A stretch of 64,000 nucleotides of DNA from Breviolum minutum Mf 1.05b.01 (taxonomy: Eukaryota; Sar; Dinophyceae; Suessiales; Symbiodiniaceae): positions 62,001-126,000 of the forward strand of contig DF240077.1 in assembly GCA_000507305.1 (NCBI GenBank). Direction: 5' to 3'. Made by a program: the position numbers and the translations under genes. Below the pieces are notes generated by a model, which was not told where the DNA came from, did not search any database, and saw only the letters and a list, made by a program, of their open reading frames with translations. Position 1 is the first letter of the stretch. Every line of letters begins with the position of its first letter. Below are positions 43,661 through 54,688 of this stretch, one piece after another.

Positions 43661-44973
43661 TGTCAGAAGGCCGACGAGAACGATTGGCCGATGAAACCAA
43701 CTTGTGCAGGGTAGCTTGTGAAGTAGATTCTGGAGTGCTGGAATCTTTGGACGTCTCACAATATTTGCTGGGTGCAGGCATGGCTTTGGTTTGCACTAAG
43801 CACAAGTTGGTAGGATCTTTGCTGCTGGCAACTGCTGGCATGATGTGTGTGTCAGGGAGGTTGGGAAAAGAAAGTTCAAGACCAGCACAAAATGAAACAA
43901 GACCGCAACAAGAGCTCAGGGAAAGAGCCATACCCCAAAAAGAGTTAAAGGATGAAGCGGCGCATCCTCCCATAATGGGCATAGCTGGCCTGGCCCACAA
44001 GTTTTGGGGAGATCCAATGGATCATGGTAGAGCCGGAGCGGAAGTAGATGCCCCTGGCTTACGAGCCTATCGAATGTCTTCGTTGTCTGCGAGCCATGGA
44101 ATGGAAACAGAGGTTGGGAAAGTTGTAGAAGAGGGAACACCAATTCCGATGCTGAAGGCGTTTCGTGCAGTTGGTGATCCTTCCCGAGATCAACAACCTT
44201 TGCCGCCACCCAGGAACCTTGCTCTTCAAAGAGAAAGAGATCAAGCCAGAAGTTTGGGTACGGCACATGGAGATGTATATCGCCATTTTGAGATTCCCCA
44301 ACCACATGGAGAACGTGAACGGCAATGGTGGGAAGCAGCACAGTTTGATCTTTGGCCTGTTGGAGCGGACAAGTGGATTCAGACGAGAGAAGGCTTGCTG
44401 ATCAGAACGCACAGCAAACAACGAAGAAGGTCATTTCACCCTCTTCATCGTTCAGTGCCTGTGGATGTCAGTTTGCTTCGACCTGAAAGGCACACGGTGA
44501 TTTTTCCACAAGATCCCCATAGTGAATTTGTGGATCCAAGACCCAGGTTTGTGGAATCAGATGAGTGGAGTGGAAACACAACATGGTCGAAGAACTATCG
44601 ATGGAGAGGCTACACAGTGTTTGTGATGAAGTCGTGCACTGTGGATAGACAGATGCCAGGTCAACCGGCCTATGTTGATCCAGTCCTTGCAGCTCCGAAG
44701 AGAGCGATGAGGTTTCGAGATGAAGGTCAACGGATGCATCCAGGTGGAGAACAAGACGAAGAACAGCCAGAGGAAGAAGAGCCACGAGCAGAGGCAGCTT
44801 CATCTTCGGCTGGTGGGTATGGAGGCAATCAGCGCATGAGAGAGCCATCAGTGGTTCAAGTGAATGTCAATGTGTTCAATTCTGGTGGACCAGTGACTCC
44901 TCCACGAGCAGATCGTCATCGAAGCAATGTTTCGGAGCCAACTGATTCGGAGTTTGAGTTCATCACTCCGTGA
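43661..44973 (+). CDS. C-terminal extension after RNase H, unknown function
   Basis: About 435 residues run on in the RNase H frame to the stop at 44971-44973; prototype copia polyproteins end soon after RNase H. Contents: an apolar segment at 43771-43860 (LLGAGMALVC ... LVGSLLLATAGMMCVSG) that could anchor in a membrane, a charged linker, a region with FEIPQPHGERERQWWEAAQF, KNYRWRGYTVFVMKS, an acidic tract (EQDEEQPEEEEPRAE) and the tail SEPTDSEFEFITP. It may be an envelope-like or host-derived addition; no homology is claimed. Confidence 0.8.
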
Positions 44974-45109
44974 TGGTTTCTGGAAGTTTTGAGACTGGCT
45001 CAGGAGTCAAGGTCCCAGATGAACAGTTGTGACTGTGACACTCTTTTGGTAACTTTGAAGGCCTTGAGCTGGATGTACCAACCACCCGGATGATATGGCT
45101 GATAGCCAT

Positions 45110-45117
45110 AGGGGGAG
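45110..45117 (+). promoter_or_regulatory. Polypurine tract
   Basis: AGGGGGAG immediately before the 3' LTR, the expected plus-strand primer position. Confidence 0.85.
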
Positions 45118-45293
45118 TGTGAATATCACTCTGGGTCATCCTTTGTGTTTGGTGGTTGAAGTACCTTTTGATGGAACACGAAGTCTCAATAGTCTTTGTG
45201 AATTGCAGAACATGTGAGCCATAACAACTTGGCCATACCTGAAGGCCTTTGAATGCTCAAAAAAGGGTGCTAACCGGAAATCACCGGAAATCA
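45118..45293 (+). repeat. 3' LTR of the copia element
   Basis: 176 bp, identical to the 5' LTR except one base, followed by the target duplication CTTAG. Confidence 0.97.
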
Positions 45294-45298
45294 CTTAG

Positions 45299-48275
45299 AA
45301 TGTAAATTCTTCATATACAGTGTCAGTTCCAAGAACCATATCAAATCTTGCAACCTATTTTTTCAATGTTTTTTCTAAAGAGCATGACTGGACTTGGATG
45401 AATTTGCAAAGGATGGTGACCTTCCAGTACGGATCTAAGCACAAGCCACCACAGACCTAATCGACATCATCTCAAAATTGCTTTATTTGAGTGTTTGAAA
45501 TTTGTGAAACAATCTGATTTTGCAATGTTTTTGGTTGAAAGCATGTTGTGGCTGGAAGGGTCTTTCGGTTTTTGAGATGTATCAAGGTATCAATCTCTAT
45601 ATTGTATACTCCAGTGTCAGTTCGATGGATTATATCACATCTTGCAACACAGTTTTTGTTCCACAGAACCTGACTGGAAAACTTTGCAAAGGATGGTGTG
45701 TCAACATACCCGGGTGACCTTCCAGTTCGGATCTAAGCAAAAGCCACAACAGACCTGATCCATCTCAAATGGCAACCTGATTTTGCAATGTCTCTTAAAA
45801 GCATGTGGTGATTTGGAAATCTTTTCAGAGGTTACGATCGGATTGTTCAAAATATGGGAGGTATCATGGGATACACATCGGACTTTCTTAGAATGTAAAA
45901 GGCTTCATATACAATGTCAGTTCCAAGAACCATCTCAAATCTTGCAACGTTGTTTTTTTAGGTTTTTTGCCAAAGAACATGACTGGATAACTTTGCAAAG
46001 GATGGTGCCACAACATATCCTGCTGACCTTCCAGTACGGATCTAAGCACAAGCCACCACAGACCTAATCCACGTTAACTCAAAGTGGACTTATTTGAAGG
46101 TTTTATGATTGGTGAAGCAACCTGGTTTCGCAACGTCTTTTAAAAGCATGTGCAAATCTGACTCTATAACATGGAAAGGCTCTACAGTGTCAGTTCCAAA
46201 TATCATCCCAAATCTTGCAGCATTGTTTTTTTCAATGTTTTTTCCAAAGAGCATGACTGGACTTGGATGAATTTGCAGAGGATGAACCCGTACAGATCTA
46301 AGCACAAGCCACCACAGACCTAATCTACATCATGTCAAAATTGCTTTATTTGAGTGATTTTGCAATGTTTTTGGTTGAAAGCATGTTGTGGCTGGAAGGG
46401 TCTTTCGGTTTTTGAGATGTATCAAGGTATCAATCTCTATATTGCATACTCCAGTGTCAGTTCGATGGATTATATCACATCTTGCAACACAGTTTTTGTT
46501 CCACAGAACATGACTGGAAAACTTTGCAAAGGATGGTGTGTCAACATATCCTGCTGACCTTCCAGTTCGGATCTAAGCACAAGCCACAACAGACCTGATC
46601 CATCTCAAAATGGCAACCTGATTTTGCAATGTCTCTTAAAAACATGTGGTGATTTGGAAAACGTTTCAGAGGTTACGATGGGATTGTTAAAGATAGGGGA
46701 GATACCATGGGATACACATCGGACTTTCTTAGAATGTTCAAGGCTCCATATACACTGTCACTTCCAAGCACCATCTCAAATCTTGCAACATTGTTTTTGT
46801 CAGGTTTTTTTCCAAAGAACATAACTGGATAACTTTGCAAGGATGGTGTGTCAACATATCCTGCTGACCTTCCAGTTCGGATCTAAGCAAAAGCCACCAC
46901 AGACCTGATCCCCATCATCTCAAAATGGCAACCTGATTTTTGCAATGTCTCTTAATACATGTGGTGATTTGGAAAGCTTTTCAGAGGTTAATACGATCGG
47001 ATTGTTCAAAATAGGGGAGATACTTCCAAGCACCATCTCAAATCTTGCAGCATTGTTTTTTCAATGTTTTTTCCAAAGAACATAACTGGATAACTTTGCA
47101 AGGATGGTGCCACAACATATCCTGCTGACCTTCCAGTGCGGATCTAAGCACAAGCCACCACAGACCTAATCTACATCATGTCAAAATTGCTTTATTTGAG
47201 TGATTTTGCAATGTTTGTGGTTGAAAGCATGTTGTGGCTGGAAGGGTCTTTCGGTTTTTGAGATGTATCAAGGTATCAATCTCTATATTGTATACTCCAG
47301 TGTCAGTTCGATGGATTATATCACATCTTGCAACACAGTTTTTGTTCCACAGAACATGACTGGAAAACTTTGCAAAGGATGGTGTGTCAACATATCCTGC
47401 TGACCTTCCAGTTCGGATCTAAGCAAAAGCCACCACAGACCTGATCCCCATCATCTCAAAATGGCAACCTGATTTTGCAATGTCTCTTAAAAACATGTGG
47501 TGATTTGGAAAGCTTTTCAGAGGTTAATACGATCGGATTGTTCAAAATAGGGGAGATACTTCCAAGCACCATCTCAAATCTTGCAGCATTGTTTTTTCAA
47601 TGTTTTTTCCAAAGAGCATGACTGGACTTGGATGAATTTGCAAAGGATGGCGACCTTCCCGTACAGATCTAAGCACAAGCCACCACAGACCTAATCTACA
47701 TCATGTCAAAATTGCTTTATTTGAGTGATTTTGCAATGTTTGTGGTTGAAAGCATGTTGTGGCTGGAAGGGTCTTTCGGTTTTTGAGATGTATCAAGGTA
47801 TCAATCTCTATATTGTATACTCCAGTGTCAGTTCGATGGATTATATCACATCTTGCAACACAGTTTTTGTTCCACAGAACATGACTGGAAAACTTTGCAA
47901 AGGATGGTGTGTCAACATATCCTGCTGACCTTCCAGTTCGGATCTAAGCAAAAGCCACCACAGACCTGATCCCCATCATCTCAAAATGGCAACCTGATTT
48001 TGCAATGTCATTTCAATACATGTGGTGATTTGGAAGTTTTTTCAGACATCATGTTTGTGTTGTTCAAAATATTAGCAGCCTAAAGCACAAATCGAACTCC
48101 CACATGTAAAAGGTCTACAGTGTTAGTTCCAAGTACATCCAAGTACCCCACTTCAAATCTAGCAACATTTTTTTCCCACAGAACATGACTGAATGACTTC
48201 GGAAAGGATGGTGCAGTAACACATCCTGCTGGCAATCCAATATGGATTCCTAATGAGCTTCCAGTATGGATCTTG
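45299..48275 (+). repeat. Satellite array, right part
   Basis: Continuation of the array interrupted by the copia element: removing the element and one CTTAG gives TTTCTTAGAATGTAAA, as in intact units (34881, 45887). Landmarks TGACCTTCCAGT...ATCTAAGCA occur near 45416, 45715, 46024, 46560, 46866, 47126, 47401, 47652, 47929 and 48258. Type 1 and type 2 units alternate, forming a higher-order repeat of about 550-850 bp. Recurrent 67-codon frames (for example 46354, 47200, 47725) are by-products. Confidence 0.93.
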
Positions 48276-48289
48276 GCACAAGCAATCAC

Positions 48290-48680
48290 ACATATACCTA
48301 ATCCCAATCATCTGTGTCTTTTTCATCGTGTGTTGATTTTGGAAGTTTTCTTACCCTAAGGCTGCATGGGATGTCATGGGGTGTGAAAACCACGTGTTTT
48401 AAGGCCCCCGGGGTGTCATTAGGAGGGTCTGGTGTTTCCACAGGAGGGGTCAGGAGCCTTAGGGTAGGTGCCACTTTTTTTTCTCCAGATTCTCTGTGTT
48501 TTTCGTAGGCAGATGTTCTTGGAAGCCTTGACCCTTGACCTTGACCGAGGTTGACTATGAGACTCATGCCCCATCTCATGTTTCCCATGTTACGGCTCCA
48601 GCTCTCAGCTTTTGAAGAGACGAATCATGGTTTGAAACCGTCATGTTCAAACGTTAGGAAGCGTGAACATTTTTTTTTGT
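48290..48680. other. About 400 bp without a supported gene
   Basis: Short palindromic stretch CTTACCCTAAGGC / GCCTTAGGGTAGG (48350-48467), perhaps a further small inverted-repeat element of about 120 bp. No exon recognised. Confidence 0.35.
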
Positions 48681-48684
48681 CTTC

Positions 48685-48685
<1 letters not shown>

Positions 48686-48737
<52 letters not shown>
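48686..48737 (+). repeat. (GTT)n microsatellite
   Basis: About 17 GTT triplets. Confidence 0.98.
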
Positions 48738-48738
<1 letters not shown>

Positions 48739-48875
48739 TCCTTGTTATCCATCATCCTTTTGGTTTCTGCTGATTTTCTATGCAGCAAAGCGGTCCCGGA
48801 CCTCCTTCCGATGAGGTTGTTCATCATCACCATGTCGCAGGGAGTCTCAGATGTCGTTCGTGGGGCTCGATGCAT

Positions 48876-48994
48876 CGGTTGATGGCTGAAATCCGGCGAA
48901 AAAACCACCTGGGATGTAGAAAAACCGCCGTAAATAATGGGATAAACTACCAACCTCAAGTGCTGATCGCAGGATTTCTGAACCATCAACAGTA
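48876..48994. repeat. Family C inverted-repeat element
   Basis: GGTTGATGGCTGAAATCCGGC ... GCAGGATTTCTGAACCATCAACAGTA; about 119 bp, with the inner TAAATAATGGGATAAACTACC. Confidence 0.8.
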
Positions 48995-49033
48995 TTAGGA
49001 GATAAACTCATCAAACAAATTCCGTAGGGTTTA

Positions 49034-49142
49034 CCTTCCCTGAAACTAACAGCAAAAGCACCTGAAAAAGGATGGTTGGAATACGATTGTTTCCTTTTTT
49101 GGGCCTATTTCAAGATCTATGTCTGTTTTAGGGAGTGTATAT
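49034..49142. repeat. Family G inverted-repeat element
   Basis: TTCCCTGAAACTAACAGC ... CTATGTCTGTTTTAGGGAGTG; intact counterpart of the copy split at 26828-27056. Confidence 0.65.
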
Positions 49143-49324
49143 GCCCATTACAAAGATTCCTATTTTTCAGGGGGATGACCCCATGCCCCCATAATCAAAG
49201 CGCGACAAACTCGACATCTTAGGTGCATCTCTCTCATGTTGCGAGCTCAACACGACCAAAATTTGGTGAGTTGTAGAAGGGGAAGATCCTGGATGCGTGT
49301 TGGTACAGATTTGTCGTACTAAGG

Positions 49325-49701
49325 CAGGATCCAGCTACCATGGAAGTCATGGTTATTATGGCAGTGGCGACTATTATGGTCATGGTGGTTCCTACGGTCA
49401 TGGTGGTTACTATGGTGGCAGTGGTTCCTATGGTGGCAGTGGTTCCTATGGTGGTTCCGGTGGTTCCTATGATGGTAGCTATGGTCATGGTGCCAGCTAC
49501 TATGGAGGCCATCATTACGGCCATTACGGAGGTTCCGGTTCCTATCACTTCTCCCACGGCAGTCACTTCTCCCATGGGAGTTCAAGTGGACACTTCTCCC
49601 ATGGGAGTTCCTCCAGTTCCTCCCATGATGTCCGGGCGCCCAACGAAATTTTTGGGATGCATCCGCCCGCACGGATGAAATTTTGTTTTAATCGGATCTA
49701 G
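49325..49701 (+). CDS. Gly/Tyr/Ser/His-rich low-complexity protein, last exon
   Basis: From about 49325 (after CTAAGGCAG) the frame reads SSYHGSHGYYGSGDYYGHGG, then YGGSGSYGGSGSYGGSGG and later SHGSHFSHGSSSGHFSHGSS, ending in a non-repetitive tail (RAPNEIFGMHPPARMKFCFN) and a stop at 49701. The composition is like glycine/tyrosine-rich structural, adhesive or RNA-granule proteins; function cannot be assigned. The repeat is periodic at DNA level too (TATGGTGGCAGTGGTTCC), so slippage may have built it. The frame stays open across the repeat and has an ordered tail, favouring a real gene. Confidence 0.5.
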
Positions 49702-49709
49702 TGTTTCAA

Positions 49710-50090
49710 ACTCAAAATTTTTTCGCAACAGAAACACACATACACACAAATCACAAGCACACAAACATTTTTTTGGGTGTTCTTTTTTGAGTTTGGTAAC
49801 AAACATTATCAATACCAAGACAATTTTTGCCACGTTTTCCGAAATGCTCGAAATCATCAACTCCTCCGCAATCCCCAGGGAGTGTCAAAAACCCAAACTT
49901 TGCCCATTGGTAGGTAGGGATTCCTTGAATTTGTACCATCCTAAAGTGAACTCCGCAGGAACATGGCATTGCATCGTGTGGCGCCAGCGAGCATCGCTGT
50001 CTCTCCGCTGTTGTTCAGGGGGAACCAACCAACCAACGGCGAATTCTTACCCAACGTTTATAGCCTCCCCTGAGACGTTTTAATATATAC
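49710..50090. other. About 380 bp without a supported gene
   Basis: An open frame at 49787-50083 (ending TANSYPTFIASPETF) overlaps low-complexity CACACA sequence; not supported. Confidence 0.3.
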
Positions 50091-50095
50091 CATAT

Positions 50096-50449
50096 ATGAA
50101 GGCCCTTATCATATTTTTGGTATCCAAGTGTTTATCCAGATGCCTTGATTTTTGTGAACTTAGTGCTATGACTGCAGCTTACTGGAACAGAAACTGTGGC
50201 ACAAAAAATTGGAAGATTTTGAGTCCTTTGGAAGAGCCTTTGGGAGATCCAAATTTGAAAACTCCCCACCCCGAGATTCAACATGAACTCCTCCCAGAAG
50301 TACGCAATTTTGGAAGCAATATATTACCGACTTCTACTATTTGCCATTTTTTGTTGGTTTCCCGGAACTTAAGCGTGGCTGGTATTTCGCCTAAGGCCCC
50401 GCGTCATGGAAGTCAGCGGGCAGCGCTGGAGGCTACCATTGCAACTTGA
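50096..50449 (+). CDS. Open frame of 117 codons, unrecognised
   Basis: Reads KALIIFLVSKCLSRCLDFCE, then WKILSPLEEPLGDPNLKTPH and PEIQHELLPEVRNFGSNILP, and ends AALEATIAT. Balanced composition, one of the longer frames outside repeats; an N-terminal apolar stretch could be a signal or anchor. No homologue known to me and no splice support. Confidence 0.25.
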   Translation: MKALIIFLVSKCLSRCLDFCELSAMTAAYWNRNCGTKNWKILSPLEEPLGDPNLKTPHPEIQHELLPEVRNFGSNILPTSTICHFLLVSRNLSVAGISPKAPRHGSQRAALEATIAT

Positions 50450-50477
50450 CATGAAGATTCATTGATACAACACTCAT

Positions 50478-50572
50478 AGGATCCACAGGGACTGGTATAT
50501 GTTCACGTAATATTTACCATATTTGACAGAAAATTCAACCATTAATGTAAGAAAATATACCATACATCTGGT
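50478..50572. repeat. Degenerate family A element
   Basis: CATAGGATCCACAGGGACTGG ... AATATACCATACATCTGG; arms eroded, no target duplication. Confidence 0.6.
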
Positions 50573-51324
50573 CTTATTATTGCGACCTCACATGACCTGG
50601 GCCTCCGGGAAATGGGACCCCTGATTCCAGGGAAATCTAGGTTGGTGAAATATTACAATTTGGCCAGATGTATCTACGACGCGAATTTGCGCTCATATAG
50701 AGTTGTATAGCTTGATATGATGATAATTGATATTGACGTTTACTAGAAGTGTACGTATTCACGTTAATCTTGAAAGGTATATGTATATGTGTAAATATGT
50801 GGTACTTACATCTTTGTATACATATACGCATATATGTATTAATTGTATATACAACTTTTAATTCTGATAGAATCCATAAAGGGATAGTTAATATCATGAT
50901 GTTTCCTTTCCAGGAAGTTCTTTCTTGATCCATTCCATGTTGAGTTGGTGAGGAATGATCATACTAGGCTGCGACAGTCATTTTTTTGGGATGGACCATT
51001 GGGAAGGTGTGCCCAAAAAAACACACACCCAACAAATCTGAATCCAAATCCATTCATTTTTCCTGCGAAGTACCACCTGGATTTCTTTTTTCAGGGGCTT
51101 TTTGGTAAGAATCTCCAAGGTCTGCATCAGTTGACAACACAGACATCTCACAAGGCGTATTTGAGGTGCGAAAATATGGGTGAAAGATGGGTTAAAAACA
51201 AAAAAGATGGGTGCTGTATTTTGAATGACCTGCAAACACAATTGCCAAAAATCAAGTATGTGAGAAGGTTTTTGGATGGATTTTGTTGTTTTTCTGCCGC
51301 TGTTCGATCGCTTGTGTGATGATA

Positions 51325-51436
51325 CACCCCTGAAAATTAATATGGAAGCTAAAATAATCACTCCAATTGAAAAGGACAATCATCATCCAGTCGCGTCCAT
51401 TTTGGGGTTCAATATGTCAATTTTCCAGGGTCTTGT
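51325..51436. repeat. Family G inverted-repeat element, diverged
   Basis: ACACCCCTGAAAATTAATATGG at the left; the right end (GTTCAATATGTCAATTTTCCAGGG) is only partly inverted. Confidence 0.5.
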
Positions 51437-52403
51437 GACTTTTTTTTTTCAAAAGTGATCTTGGTGCAGTTCTGGTGGTGCCTGCCGCCCTGCTGGACAT
51501 GGACCATTCCCAGAAAGCGTTTGCCATGTTGGGAAGCCAATCAAAGTCCATCCTGTTGATTTACAGTTGACACATCAAGGGCTGGGGATCATACGAAATG
51601 ATACCGTACTCATTTATGAAAACAAGTCCAGTTGTAACAAAATCATGATGAACTTCTTTTTCAACAAAAATATGACTCAAGACATTTTTAGATCTAAGCA
51701 CATTTAATTTTGTTGGGTTTGATGATTCCTTCAAACTCCACGGTGACTCCGTTTAATCATCACTGGTTGACTTCCTAAGGCGCAATGTCGTATCTTGGGT
51801 TCAATCCGTTGGAGGATGGGGCCCGTTTGGGATGATTTTTTCATTTGGTTGGGGGAGTCCTTGTCTTTTTTTTTGAAAAAAACACCCGGGGCCCGGGTTC
51901 CACAAAACTTTGGGGAAGGAATACCTGGGGTACATGTACGTATACTAATATGTTTATCGTATATATATACATCATATATATCTTGTTTTTTTAGAACAAT
52001 CTTTCTGAGGAACGAAATTTGTGAATTTTTGCACCAATGGCAGAAAACGGGGTTAATTGATCAAAAAGGTGTTAACATTTTGACGAGTCAAAGGCTTCAG
52101 CCTCCCAATTTGGGCTGTTTTTCCTTGTGTTTTTTTTCAAGAATTTTTTCGCAAGAATTTAGACCATGGGATTCGATATGGGATTTTCCTAGGTATTCGC
52201 GGAGAGGTTCGGGTGCCCAAGACATTGTGTGTCTGTTAGGTGAAAATTCCCTGGTTGTGTTTTTTCTTTGAGGGGCCTCTGAAGACTGAAAGTTTGGGTA
52301 CTACCCGATTTTTTTTTGTCAATGGCAGAGAGATGAAGAGATGCGGCCGCCACAATGGTTCTTGTAGAATTTTTTTGATTTTTGGCCAAAAGTTTTTTCT
52401 AGG

Positions 52404-52500
52404 TCTTGGTGGTGGTTTCAACTTTTCTTTATTCTCAACCCGACCTTTTTTAGGGAAACGCACCAATTTGACTTGTGCATATTTTTCAGATTTCGGGTGG
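52404..52500. repeat. Family E inverted-repeat element, diverged
   Basis: CTTGGTGGTGGTTTCAAC, then CACCAATTTGACTTGTGCAT and ATTTTTCAGATTTCGGGTGG. Confidence 0.55.
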
Positions 52501-53378
52501 GGAAAACATGGGAATTCGGAATTTTGGGGAATTCGGGAGATGGGAAAGGTGAGAAAATTGGATGACAAGAAGAAGGGCATTAAGATCAAGTCTTTGGACA
52601 AGGCGGACAAGGCACATTGGTGGTAATTTAGTTTGAGCAGTTGCCACGTACCCATCTGGTGATTTCCAGTAAGACGGGTTTCCGCTGAAAAGGAAGCACC
52701 CACCAACTGTAGATTTCACGATTTCATCGCGGCGATTTCAGGATGTTGAAGGTGTGTTTATGTCATGTCGTGTGTGTGTTTTTTTTCAATGTGCGTTATT
52801 TTTGAGGCGAGCAAGAAGCTATGAATGAATCGTTTTTCATAGATTCTCTTGTTGCATGCATTGAATTGCATGCTTTTGTTTTATCATAATTCTTGTACTG
52901 TTTGCATTGAGACACCCATTTGTTGACCCAACTCTAGTGGACGTAGAGATATCTCACAGAATCTACGGGTCCTTGTTCTATCGGTGTCTCCCTGTACTGC
53001 CTCCGGGGGTGCTTCACGTTCAATGAACCGTGGGTTCCCGGGAGATACATCGACGTTTGGTAGAGCCACAAAAAACGAGTTGTGAGCAGCGAAACGGCAT
53101 TCTCGATGTGTTGCAATTTCCAGCAGGTCAGTGGTTGTTTTGTATATGCGAGGGTCTTTTGGAGCAACCTGAAGTTTTTTTTTCCTGCTTCTGGAATACC
53201 CAAAAATGGTTTTCAGTTTTTGATAGCCCCCAAAAAATGTTTTTTTGCCCCCAAAAAATCCAGACCCCCAAAACCGGTGGAGATTTGTCATTTTGGAGGA
53301 CCCCAAAACCGCCAAGCACCCCAGGGCAACTTCAAACAACTTCACTGCATTCACCGACCCGGACTTAATCATAGGATT

Positions 53379-53574
53379 CCCATAGGATACTATTGGGATA
53401 TTTAGCTACATGAAATCCATAAAAAGCAACCATTCACTACCATGGGAACCCAAAACCTTCATTTTTAGGGGTTATAACCCATGTATTGGGGGTGTAAAAC
53501 CTTCATTTTTCATGGTTTTGGGGTCCAAGGGTAGTAGGTAAATATACGTACCAGTTGCATGGATCCGTCATGGG
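53379..53574. repeat. Family A element carrying a family B element
   Basis: Family A arms CCCATAGGATACTATTGGG... and ...GCATGGATCCGTCATGGG enclose a 96-bp family B element at 53438-53533 (TACCATGGGAACCC ... GGGTCCAAGGGTA). Without B, the inner family A sequence (GCAACCATTCAC|GTAGGTAAATATAC) matches the long subtype. Confidence 0.85.
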
Positions 53575-53824
53575 TATTCATTATCTACGAATTTATGCGC
53601 CATGGATCCAATTCCAACCATTCCTATGGGTTCAATTGGAAGCCCCTGAGCCCCCAAAGATTCCAAAGATCCCTAAAGATATACCTAAAGAATCCCTACA
53701 GATATGGGAAGAGTATGGGAAACTTACCATTAAAGGGGTCCCTGGAATGCCATGGCAGCCGTGGAATCATCATAAAAATTCAGCCTTTGGTTCAAGCCAT
53801 AAGACTTTGCCGGAGGAAGGCTGA
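53555..53824 (+). CDS. Weak open frame, Pro/Lys-rich
   Basis: Reads EAPEPPKIPKIPKDIPKESL and QIWEEYGKLTIKGVPGMPWQ to a stop at 53824. It starts in the family A right arm, so at most the part after about 53600 could be coding. No family. Confidence 0.2.
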   Translation: MHGSVMGIHYLRIYAPWIQFQPFLWVQLEAPEPPKIPKIPKDIPKESLQIWEEYGKLTIKGVPGMPWQPWNHHKNSAFGSSHKTLPEEG

Positions 53825-53899
53825 GGTGCGGTTCGTGCTTAGTTGGGAAACGGCCCCCCGGTGACTTTGGGGTGAAGAAAACCTTTCGTTAAAAATGGC

Positions 53900-54680
53900 C
53901 CCCCGGTGATCGAAGGTGAAATGTCATCATGACATTTTTGAATGTGTATATGATATGTATATTATATGTACAATCATGTATATTGGTCTAGGTGGTGCTT
54001 TCAATGTTGATTCTTTTCATGTTCACCCTCTAAGCAACTGCAAGAGAAGATGTTTGTTTCAACTTTCAACCCATTTTCTTATAGACACATTTTTTGTTTA
54101 AAAGAATTTACATATTTTAAGCGCATTTTTCAAGGGTACCTTTAAAGAAAAAAAAACCACGGTGGAGCCCCCGCCAACCCACGAGGATGAGTGCAGGGAC
54201 CATGAGTCTCTACCAAGCTTTGGAGAATGTAGATGAGGACGTGGGTCCCGAAGTCGTCACGTGATGTCGGTCGTGGTGCCCACGAGTTTCCAGGGGGACA
54301 TCATTAAATGGGACCCATTTAACGGGGGACCCCATCCATCCCCGAAGAAGAGTGCTTTTTCATGGAGTTTTTTTTTGTGTCATATATATATATATATATA
54401 TACTTTTTTTTAAATGCCCCCTGTAAATGTGCGATTTGAAGCATCGGTAAATTATGGAAGAATTGGCCATTATTGGCCATTGGCAACTTTCAAGTTCAGA
54501 TTTTGTGTGAAGAATCTGCTGCAGGAAGCACCAATCATTCAAGAGACACCCAGCGGGGAAGCTCAATCCTAGCCATTTTTTGATTCTGGTGGGTGGATTT
54601 CATTGGCAAATCAACCATCGATTCGTCTTTCTGAGGTGGAAACCCTTTTTTGAAGTTTTTCAATGGAATTTTTTGCATTC
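53900..54680. other. About 800 bp without a supported gene
   Basis: Includes (AT)n at 54377-54402 and a CCCCCCGGTGA motif repeated near 53852 and 53900. No exon seen. Confidence 0.4.
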
Positions 54681-54688
54681 TACGAATG

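Larger units (their letters stand above)
35805..45293 (+). mobile_element. Full-length Ty1/copia LTR retrotransposon with methyltransferase-like domain
   Basis: 9489 bp. Two 176-bp LTRs (35805-35980 and 45118-45293) start TGTGAATATCAC and end CACCGGAAATCA, differing at one base (35948 G, A in the 3' LTR). The 5-bp target duplication CTTAG lies at 35800-35804 and 45294-45298. Primer site at 35981, purine tract at 45110-45117. Domain order: Gag, CCCH and CCHC zinc fingers, protease, methyltransferase-like domain, integrase, reverse transcriptase, RNase H, long C-terminal extension; integrase before RT defines copia. The reading frame changes at least six times, so this copy is not autonomous as assembled. 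It is inserted in a satellite unit. Confidence 0.97.
50580..53370. other. About 2.8 kb with repeats and no clear gene
   Basis: Contains 51466-51526 (matches 30986-31046), AT-rich tracts at 50690-50860 and 51940-51985, a family G element at 51325-51436 and a family E element at 52404-52500. Open frames at 51795-52271 and 52884-53372 cross homopolymers and are not supported. Confidence 0.4.

Noticed and set aside
45520-47928. Recurrent 65-67 codon frames in the satellite array
   Set aside because: The frame is repeated only because the DNA unit is; it changes or breaks in other units and has no coding features.
49234-49575. Minus-strand Thr/Ile/Val-rich frame opposite the Gly/Tyr-rich exon
   Set aside because: Mirror of the DNA repeat; the plus-strand frame is longer and has an ordered tail.
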